From CAZFHZ01 sp964519015 (GTDB lineage: Bacteria > Blakebacterota > Blakebacteria > Blakebacterales > CAYUVJ01), in assembly GCA_964519015.1 (NCBI GenBank), contig CAZFHZ010000121.1, forward strand, positions 1 through 9,264: DNA of 9,264 nt, written 5' to 3'. Made by a program: the position numbers and the translations under genes. The notes under the pieces are model-generated. The model was given only the letters and a program-made list of their open reading frames with translations, searched no databases and had not been told where the DNA came from. Below, piece after piece: positions 1 through 5,273 of the stretch (its first letter is position 1; every line of letters starts with the position of its first letter).

Positions 1-2038
1 GTCCCGCGATCTCAAAGTAGAGATACATCGGCTCCCCGGGAAGGAAGGTATTGTCAGTGCGGGGCGCGATCAGCAGCCCGGATCGGGCTACCACACCCGC
101 GGACGGCCATGAGGGAGCATCCTCCCGCGTTTCGATCTTCCTGGCCAGCACCAGGTCGGAGAGGATCGGTCCACTGGTGATCGGTGGAACGCTCAGGGTG
201 TCCCGGGCCACCCATGAGCGATCGTCCTCCCCGACCAGCTCCAGGCTGACCAGGTGATCACCGGGCCCTATGGCGATGGGCCGCCCGCCCAGAATATATC
301 GTTCCATGTTGTAGGGAAGGGACGACCACTGGGTGCTCTCACTGAAGATCGCTGCCGGCAGGACCTGCTTGATCCCGGTGGCCAGGTCCAGCGAGCAGGT
401 AAAGAGTCTCGATGACGGTCCCAGACCCTGGCCCCCCAGCAGGGAACGCGTCAGATCCGGATCCACGTCCGCGACAGGGATAATCTCCCACTCCTCCGCC
501 GCACCGGGGAAACGGTAGAAGGTGATCGGCAGGCGTGTCGGTGCCTCCAGGCCTACCACCGAGGAGAGTTCGGGCACCGCGTGGGTGTGTTCGATGAAGA
601 GGCTCGTGTTGTCGATGTACGGAGCCGGTCGGGATATGGGAGTTAGCGGTGCGTTCTGCGTCACGAAGCCCTGCCGGCCGGTGACAAATCCCATCCCCAG
701 CGGGATGTGGAATCCGGGATACCTCATCCACTCCACCGGGAAGGTGGTCACTGAGGCGATGTCCCCGATGACCGTGGAGTATCTGCCTCCGGGTGCATTC
801 GTGGGTATGCTCCTCTGGGAAATATCGTACTGGCCGCCCACGCTAAACGCCCCCGGGGCAACCTTCTCAGACGAGGCGGCGGTCCACGCCGGCGGCGTCC
901 CGTACCGGAGGTAGATCTGCCCCTTGAGGGTCTCCCACCCCTCCAGACCGATTCTGGGGAGTCCGAAGAACCATGCGACGTTGGTGAACCTGCGCATCTG
1001 TTCCAGGCTCCGCATCTCGTGCTCGTCGCTCAGCAGCGGATCCCGGCTGGCCCAGAAGACTGCGACAGCCGTGCTGTCGGCCGCGCTCGGCTCCGGCGGT
1101 CCCATCGCCTGAATAGGCATCGCCCAGCCCGGGTTCCGCAAGAGGTGCCCCGCTTCAGCCCCCAGATCCCGTTCCGCCGCTTCGAATGACCTGCGCGCAT
1201 CCTCGTACAATCCCAGGTAGTAGAACGCCATGCCCTGACCGAGCCGTGCCAGACCCGGCTTGATGTCGTCCCGCACCATGCGGTTGAGGACCGGCATCGC
1301 CTTTACCCATTCCCCTTCGTAGAGGTAGAGATGGGCAAGCCACCTGAGTGCGCGTGCGTTGAAGTCGTCTAGGGTGATCGCCGTGGCAAGGAGCCGCTCT
1401 GCCTCTGATTGGGTCCCCAGGGCGTCTCCAACGAAGACCCCAGCCCAGCGTCTTCCGAACAGTGTGAGACCCTCCACGATGATCTGGCCCTTGATGGCGT
1501 ATGCTTCTGCTCGGCCGGGCTCCTGATAAATCAATCGATCAAGTTCTCTGGCGGCATACACCTCAAGCGTGAGGGCGAGGTAGATCTCGGCACGCGCCAG
1601 GCGATAGTCCGGATTGCCCGGTTCTGTCCTCAGCGCTTCGTTGATGAGGTCCAGGGCCCTCCTGCGCCGGCCGGGGTTCTCATCCTCGGCCGAGAGGACC
1701 GCCAGCATATAGGTGGCATCGGGCGACTTGTTGCCCGACCGATATGCCTGTTCGAGGAGTGTGAGCGCCGCCTCTGCCTGCCCGCGCCGCAGGAAGTCCC
1801 GTGCTTCCAGTACCGCCCGGGAAGGAGGTGCTTCATCCCTGCCCGACTCTTGAATCAGGTCACGCGTGGACAGCAGACGATGATACTCGTCAAGTCCCAG
1901 TATCTCACTGGGGTGGAATATCCGCAGGATGAGCTCAGATCGCTGCAGCAGGTCAACAGGTCTGTCCCGCTGGGCCTCTGCCGGGACAGCCATGCAGAAA
2001 ACCATGACTGCAGCCGTCAGCATGCCCCTGCCCGTCAT
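1..2038 (-). CDS. Exported TPR / GWxTD-like domain protein, C-terminus beyond the left edge
   Basis: An uninterrupted reading frame of at least 679 codons starts at ATG 2036-2038 and leaves the window at base 1. The start is preceded by AAGGGGTGA (2045-2053), a plausible ribosome site. Residues 1-22 look like a Sec signal peptide with an AEA|Q cleavage site, so the protein is probably periplasmic or envelope-associated. Residues ~78-295 are helical and TPR-like (for example ALTLLEQAYRSG and ARRSFEAAERDLG). FWASRDPLL (328-336) and GWETLKGQIYLRYGTP (367-382) match the pattern of the GWxTD domain, except that the final Asp of the name motif is Leu. The last visible residues, around LSDLVLA and MYLYFEIAG, resemble the conserved C-terminal part of that family. 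GWxTD proteins are common in Bacteroidota and Gemmatimonadota and have no established reaction. The gene uses ATA, AGG and AGA more freely than its neighbours. Frame and export are well supported; the family call is from motif memory. Confidence 0.8.
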   Translation of the reverse strand, partial: MTGRGMLTAAVMVFCMAVPAEAQRDRPVDLLQRSELILRIFHPSEILGLDEYHRLLSTRDLIQESGRDEAPPSRAVLEARDFLRRGQAEAALTLLEQAYRSGNKSPDATYMLAVLSAEDENPGRRRRALDLINEALRTEPGNPDYRLARAEIYLALTLEVYAARELDRLIYQEPGRAEAYAIKGQIIVEGLTLFGRRWAGVFVGDALGTQSEAERLLATAITLDDFNARALRWLAHLYLYEGEWVKAMPVLNRMVRDDIKPGLARLGQGMAFYYLGLYEDARRSFEAAERDLGAEAGHLLRNPGWAMPIQAMGPPEPSAADSTAVAVFWASRDPLLSDEHEMRSLEQMRRFTNVAWFFGLPRIGLEGWETLKGQIYLRYGTPPAWTAASSEKVAPGAFSVGGQYDISQRSIPTNAPGGRYSTVIGDIASVTTFPVEWMRYPGFHIPLGMGFVTGRQGFVTQNAPLTPISRPAPYIDNTSLFIEHTHAVPELSSVVGLEAPTRLPITFYRFPGAAEEWEIIPVADVDPDLTRSLLGGQGLGPSSRLFTCSLDLATGIKQVLPAAIFSESTQWSSLPYNMERYILGGRPIAIGPGDHLVSLELVGEDDRSWVARDTLSVPPITSGPILSDLVLARKIETREDAPSWPSAGVVARSGLLIAPRTDNTFLPGEPMYLYFEIAG

Positions 2039-2088
2039 GGCCACTCACCCCTTCATGAGGGTTGAGTCGTTGGAATTCCGCGGCGCAC

Positions 2089-2094
2089 TATATA
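2089..2094 (-). promoter_or_regulatory. Candidate -10 element for the GWxTD-like gene
   Basis: TATATA lies inside the 8-base palindrome CTATATAG (2088-2095), an AT island in GC-rich sequence about 50 bp upstream of the ATG at 2038. That is a reasonable distance for a promoter of the minus-strand gene. I see no convincing -35 element 16-18 bp further upstream. Being palindromic, the motif could equally serve a plus-strand transcript running toward the terminator at 2231-2267. This is a weak, position-based call. Confidence 0.25.
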
Positions 2095-2230
2095 GACGGC
2101 CCCCGGCCTATACCGAGCGACATCTCCTGGCCCCTTCCGACCCCTCCAATGCATCTTTCTGCTCGCCCATCGGCGTCGTGGGGTGACCGCTACAGATCAT
2201 TATCCATCCTTCGCGCCCTGATGCAAGCTG

Positions 2231-2267
2231 CGAGGGGTGCCGTCCTGGGGCGGCACCCCTCGTTTTT
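2231..2267 (+). terminator. Rho-independent terminator, plus-strand orientation
   Basis: CGAGGGGTGCCG (2231-2242) and CGGCACCCCTCG (2251-2262) form a perfect 12-bp GC-rich stem around an 8-base loop, followed directly by TTTTT (2263-2267). The T tract makes this a canonical intrinsic terminator for transcripts moving left to right. No plus-strand gene precedes it. The stem also lies 30 bp past the stop of the minus-strand S9 peptidase gene, so it may end that transcript too, although in that direction the stem is followed by GCAGCTTGC and has no U tract. The structure is certain; which transcript it serves is not. Confidence 0.75.
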
Positions 2268-2292
2268 CCCCTCGCTGTCTCGCAAACGGATG

Positions 2293-4869
2293 CTATCGGC
2301 CTCTTCCGCCCTCCTCCTTTGGCTGGGCCGGGTTCTTCACGTATTTGTCCAGCCAGGCGTCCCAGCGGGCCCAGAGGTCGAGCAGGGTTTCTTCGGCGGC
2401 CGGACCGTGGTCCTCGTACGGGTACATGTAGAGGGCGGCCGGCTTGCCCAGACCGTTCAGGGCGGCGAAGAGCTTGGGGGAGTGGAGCGGGNNNNNNNNN
2501 NGGTCGGTCCCCACGTTCTGGTCGTCCATGCCGTGGTACATCAAGAGCGCGCCGTTCATCTCGTTGGCCCAGAGCATCGGGGACATGCGCAGATAGATCT
2601 CCCGCATGTCCCAGAGGATACGCCGCTCACTCTGGAAGTTGAACGGGGTGAGCAGGCGGTTGTAGTTCCCATCCCCCGCGATCCCCGCCTTGAAGAAGGG
2701 GGTCTGGATGAGCGCGTTGGCCGTGCTGAACGCTCCGTAGCTGTGCCCGCCGATGGCCAGGCGCTGCGGGTCGATATAACCCATGCTGTCCAGGGCCTGG
2801 ATGACGGCGGCCAGACTGTTGCGCAGGTCTCCCGTGTAGTTGTCGTTCATCCTCCCGGCCGGACCCACGATCGGGCAGTCGGGCTCGACCAGCGCGTACC
2901 CGCGGACGGTCAGGATGCTCATGGTGCGGGTGCCCACGTTCGGGAAACTGTTCTTGTTGTACCGGCGGTTACCCTCGTCGTAGTTCTTCTGGTCGGTGTA
3001 CTCACTCGGGTAGAACCAGAACATGGCCGGCAGGTGCTGCCCCTCGCGCCAGTCAGGAGGCAGCGTGACGTCGACCCAGAACTTGAAGCCGTCGGCCCGG
3101 GTGACCTGGAAACGCTTGCGGATCGCCCGGGTGATCTCCGGGCTGTAATCCTGGTTGTCGGTCAGCTTGCGAGCCTGCTTGGTGGCGGTGTCCACCAGCC
3201 AGGAGTCGGCGATGACGGTCGGCGACTCGCGCGAGACGATGATCTCCTTCAGATCGTCGTCGAGCACTTCGAGCACGCGTTCCGAGACATCATCGGCGCT
3301 CTCGTAGATCCGGGTCGTCTCACCGGTCTTGATCTCGACCTTGTCAATGAAGACCTTCGGAGCCTGCTCCAACGGATCCTCGAAGTACTGCGTGCCGGAG
3401 AGGTAGACGAACTGGCCGTCGCTCGAGATACGCGCCACCGACACCCCCAGGCGTCCCCGCTTGGTCATCAGGCTGCCGGGATTCTTGTAGAAGTCGGTCG
3501 TGCGGTAACGGTAGAGCGTGTACTTCGTCCCGGGGTCGTCCAGGGAGACGGCGAAGAGGTGTTGCCGGCCGCTCACCGTCTCGGTGGCGAAGATGGTCTT
3601 CATGTCCTCGGAGTAGACCACGCTCGCCATCCGGTTCTCGTTCTCGTAGACCAGGTTGACGTTGGTCGTATCGAAGGGAGAAACCCACTGCATGAGGCGG
3701 TCCTTCCGCTGGGGCTGCTCGCCGGCCGGCGGGGCCTCCGGCTCCTCCTCCTGCCCCCGCTCCCGCCGCGGGGCCGGCTCCTGTTGCAGGTAACTCAGCC
3801 CCTGTCCGTCCGGCCGCCAGGTCACGTTGCGGCGGGCGTCGGGCCGCTGATCCCCCCCCCCACGCGCACCCCCCGTGGGGGCCGGGCGGTCACCCAGGTT
3901 CATTTCCCGGTGCTGGATCTCGGCCAGCGCGTTCCCCTGCAGGTCCCAGATCTCCTCACGACTGCCGAAACTGGAGACCGGCACGATGTAGGAAAAGGGT
4001 TTCTCCGTACGGGTCACCCGCAGGTAGGCCCCATCCGGGCTGGGGTCGATCCGCTGCACCATGTCGGGCGAGCCGATCGGCGTGACCCGGCGGGTACGCA
4101 CATTGAGCAGACCGAGCTGGGCGGTGATGTGGTATTCGAGCAGCTGCTTCTGGTAGGGGTCCTCGAGCAGGCTGGGGAAGACCCGCAGCTCGTTGTTCCC
4201 CTCCTTGGTCAACCGGACCATCGGGCTCTCGGGGACCGCATCCTTCTTCGGCTCGGCTCCACGCCGGGCGGGGATGAAGGCCGCCATGATGTTCTGGCTA
4301 TCCGCCGTCCAGTCGAAGGAGGAGAGGTAGGTCGGCATGACCGGGTCGCGGCTGATCTGGCGGACGCGGCCGGTCGCACACTCCGCCACGTAGATGTGGG
4401 TCGCCGTGTCGGAGTGCCCGAAGAAGGCGAGTTGCGAGCCATCCGGCGAGAACTGGGGGCTGCTGACCCGGATCCTCTGCGGCGGCTGGATCGGGACGCG
4501 GGCACCGGTGCGGTAGTCGAACAGGGTGAACCCTGTGCTGCTGCGGAGCGTGAAGGTACGGCTCCGGTTGGCCTCCGGGTCGATCTGGACCCCGCCCAGA
4601 CGATAGAACTTCTTGGCGAAGGAGGCGATCTTGGTCAGACCGTCCCCTTCCTGGATGAGGAAGTACCGCCCGTCCGGACTCAGGTTGCTTAGCGTGACGT
4701 TCTCCCAACGGGGCGCCAGCACGATGCGGGCGATCTCCTCGGGCGGCCGCTGGTACTTCTCGCTCGTAAGCACATCGTCCTGGGCCAGGACCGGGCCGGC
4801 GAAAAGGACCATGACCGCCAGGCCCGACAGCAGGTGCCGGACCGGACGGTTGAGGCGTGACAGGGCCAT
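2293..4869 (-). CDS. Exported S9 family peptidase, glutamyl-endopeptidase-like (S9D type)
   Basis: The frame of 858 codons (four undefined, in the N gap) starts at ATG 4867-4869, with AAGGAG (4878-4883) 8 nt upstream. Residues 1-29 form a signal peptide ending VLA|Q, so the enzyme is exported. Residues ~45-560 carry propeller-like repeats with SPDG or SSDG turns (LSPDGRYF, FSPDGSQLAFF, ISSDGQFVYLSG). Residues ~595-845 are the alpha/beta-hydrolase domain: nucleophile Ser710 in GGHSYGAF, Asp782/783 in YHGMDDQNVGT, and His821 in YEDHGPA (numbering includes the four undefined residues). The segment FKAGIAGDGNYNRLLTPF and the overall layout resemble the chloroplast glutamyl endopeptidase more than classic prolyl oligopeptidase, so cleavage after Glu is possible but only inferred. 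A Gly/Pro/Arg/Glu-rich linker (~330-396) contains a G10 run. A MITE-like element lies 86 bp upstream. The gene may be monocistronic: a 12-bp GC stem lies 30 bp after the stop. Confidence 0.93.
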   Translation of the reverse strand: MALSRLNRPVRHLLSGLAVMVLFAGPVLAQDDVLTSEKYQRPPEEIARIVLAPRWENVTLSNLSPDGRYFLIQEGDGLTKIASFAKKFYRLGGVQIDPEANRSRTFTLRSSTGFTLFDYRTGARVPIQPPQRIRVSSPQFSPDGSQLAFFGHSDTATHIYVAECATGRVRQISRDPVMPTYLSSFDWTADSQNIMAAFIPARRGAEPKKDAVPESPMVRLTKEGNNELRVFPSLLEDPYQKQLLEYHITAQLGLLNVRTRRVTPIGSPDMVQRIDPSPDGAYLRVTRTEKPFSYIVPVSSFGSREEIWDLQGNALAEIQHREMNLGDRPAPTGGARGGGDQRPDARRNVTWRPDGQGLSYLQQEPAPRRERGQEEEPEAPPAGEQPQRKDRLMQWVSPFDTTNVNLVYENENRMASVVYSEDMKTIFATETVSGRQHLFAVSLDDPGTKYTLYRYRTTDFYKNPGSLMTKRGRLGVSVARISSDGQFVYLSGTQYFEDPLEQAPKVFIDKVEIKTGETTRIYESADDVSERVLEVLDDDLKEIIVSRESPTVIADSWLVDTATKQARKLTDNQDYSPEITRAIRKRFQVTRADGFKFWVDVTLPPDWREGQHLPAMFWFYPSEYTDQKNYDEGNRRYNKNSFPNVGTRTMSILTVRGYALVEPDCPIVGPAGRMNDNYTGDLRNSLAAVIQALDSMGYIDPQRLAIGGHSYGAFSTANALIQTPFFKAGIAGDGNYNRLLTPFNFQSERRILWDMREIYLRMSPMLWANEMNGALLMYHGMDDQNVGTDXXXXPLHSPKLFAALNGLGKPAALYMYPYEDHGPAAEETLLDLWARWDAWLDKYVKNPAQPKEEGGRGR
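2492..2501. other. Assembly gap of 10 N inside the S9 peptidase gene
   Basis: Ten undefined bases interrupt the codons just after the catalytic-Asp segment (DDQNVGTD). Counting them literally keeps the frame and inserts four unknown residues before PLHSPKLF. The flanks on the coding strand end in GACC and resume with CCCGCTC. Overlapping the two by CC gives GAC CCG CTC, which restores a contiguous D-P-L-H-S with the spacing I recall from related enzymes. The gap is therefore probably a fixed-length scaffolding placeholder, and the true protein is probably 854 residues. Confidence 0.95.
3852..3861 (-). repeat. G10 homopolymer in the S9 peptidase coding strand
   Basis: Ten consecutive C on the plus strand (G on the coding strand) encode Gly337-Gly339 and the first base of the Asp340 codon, within the low-complexity linker of the S9 peptidase. 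A slip of one or two bases would frameshift the gene ahead of the catalytic domain. The tract is long for coding sequence and is a known class of site both for slippage and for sequencing error. Confidence 0.9.
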
Positions 4870-4914
4870 GGATCGATCTCCTTGTGGTTTCCGCTTCCAG
4901 CGGGGCCCGCCGGC

Positions 4915-4931
4915 CGGACCGGGCCGGTCCG
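4915..4931. repeat. 17-bp interrupted palindrome upstream of the S9 peptidase gene
   Basis: CGGACCGG and CCGGTCCG flank a single central G, giving an 8-bp inverted repeat about 46 bp upstream of the S9 start codon. It could be an operator half-site pair or an mRNA leader hairpin. In a region this rich in C and G such palindromes also arise by chance, so no function is claimed. Confidence 0.35.
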
Positions 4932-4955
4932 TTCGGGGCCGTGCGCTTCGTTTAA

Positions 4956-4986
4956 GTGTCCCGAGTCAGAATTTCACGTCATTTCG
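4956..4986 (+). repeat. Left terminal inverted repeat of the MITE-like element
   Basis: 31 bp beginning GTGTCCCGAG and ending CATTTCG, preceded by TAA (4953-4955). It pairs with 5197-5227. Counting the adjacent A (4955) and T (5228), which also pair, would make the repeats 32 bp but would remove the 3-bp target duplication. Confidence 0.85.
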
Positions 4987-5196
4987 TTGTGCCGACAGAG
5001 CGGCAGATGCCAGGCGCGGCGACGAAGGCGATGCGGCAGCATCGGGGAGGAGCCGCAACGCCGCAGATGCTGTGCTGTCGGCGCAACCCTTTGGGCGGAT
5101 GTGGCTTGCGGGTGATCTCGGCGTTGCTCGTCGTCGACGATGCGCAGCGGCATCGCCTCCTCCTCTCGCCTTGACCTCACTCGCAAGTTCCATCCG

Positions 5197-5227
5197 CGAA
5201 ATGGCACGAAATTCTGACTCGGGACAC
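5197..5227 (-). repeat. Right terminal inverted repeat of the MITE-like element
   Basis: 31 bp beginning CGAAATG and ending CTCGGGACAC, followed by TAA (5228-5230). It is the reverse complement of the left end except at three positions close together in the inner third, which suggests limited divergence since insertion. Confidence 0.85.
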
Positions 5228-5244
5228 TAAAGTTCCCGTGCTGC

Positions 5245-5273
5245 TGTACAACCGGACCAGGGGGATTCGTCAA
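5245..5273 (-). promoter_or_regulatory. Weak candidate promoter overlapping the phosphatase stop codon
   Basis: On the minus strand TTGACG (5268-5273) is followed after exactly 17 bp by TGTACA (5245-5250). The first hexamer is close to a sigma70-type -35 box; the second matches only half of a -10 box. It points toward the S9 peptidase gene but is now about 380 bp from its start codon because the MITE-like element lies between them. It may be chance: the -35-like hexamer overlaps the phosphatase TGA stop. Confidence 0.25.

Larger units (their letters stand above)
4956..5227. mobile_element. MITE-like non-autonomous element, 272 bp, with terminal inverted repeats
   Basis: The ends are 31-bp inverted repeats matching at 28 positions: the outer 20 bases are identical, beginning GTGTCCCGAGTCAGAA, and the three mismatches cluster in one 5-base stretch. 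The direct repeat TAA flanks the element (4953-4955 and 5228-5230), consistent with a 3-bp target duplication. There is no transposase frame; the interior is GC-rich and contains further inverted repeats (GCCGACAG at 4991-4998 with CTGTCGGC at 5075-5082; GGCGATGC at 5027-5034 with GCATCGCC at 5150-5157). This fits a miniature inverted-repeat transposable element moved in trans by a transposase elsewhere. Some IS5-family groups make 3-bp duplications, but I cannot assign a family. An alternative is a large structured intergenic repeat. It sits between the phosphatase stop and the S9 peptidase leader and disrupts neither coding sequence. Confidence 0.82.
4870..5269. other. 400-bp intergenic region between phosphatase and S9 peptidase genes
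   Basis: I see no credible gene here. Short frames on both strands are Arg-, Ala- and Ser-rich and run across the repeat element. The region holds, right to left, a possible promoter at the phosphatase stop (5245-5273), the 272-bp MITE-like element (4956-5227), a GC-rich palindrome (4915-4931) and the S9 ribosome site (4878-4883). No intrinsic terminator with a T tract follows the phosphatase gene; the inverted-repeat element could itself fold in the transcript. Confidence 0.7.

Noticed and set aside
339..731. A 130-codon minus-strand frame and overlapping plus-strand frames in the leftmost 2 kb
   Set aside because: They lie in other frames of the long GWxTD-like reading frame, which runs without a stop from 2038 to the window edge and has signal peptide, TPR-like and GWxTD-like features.
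2046..2057. A three-codon ATG-AAG-GGG-TGA leader frame just upstream of the GWxTD-like start
   Set aside because: It overlaps the likely Shine-Dalgarno sequence, and so short a frame arises easily by chance. There is no sign of an attenuator structure around it.
1409..2065. A 218-codon plus-strand frame
   Set aside because: It is antisense to the N-terminal TPR part of the GWxTD-like gene, lacks recognisable motifs, and has no clear ribosome site.
2062..4692. An 876-codon open frame on the plus strand
   Set aside because: It is antisense to the S9 peptidase, whose signal peptide, propeller and catalytic motifs establish the real frame. The plus-strand product is rich in Val, Arg, Gly, Leu and His with no recognisable domain, as expected from the complement of GC-biased codons, and it runs through the terminator hairpin and the N gap.
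4966..5273. Small Arg/Ala/Ser-rich frames of 75-99 codons on the minus strand and others on the plus strand in the intergenic region
   Set aside because: They use the terminal repeats and interior of the MITE-like element as coding sequence, overlap one another in several frames, and show no domain or hydrophobic pattern. Such frames are commonly mis-annotated inside short repeats.
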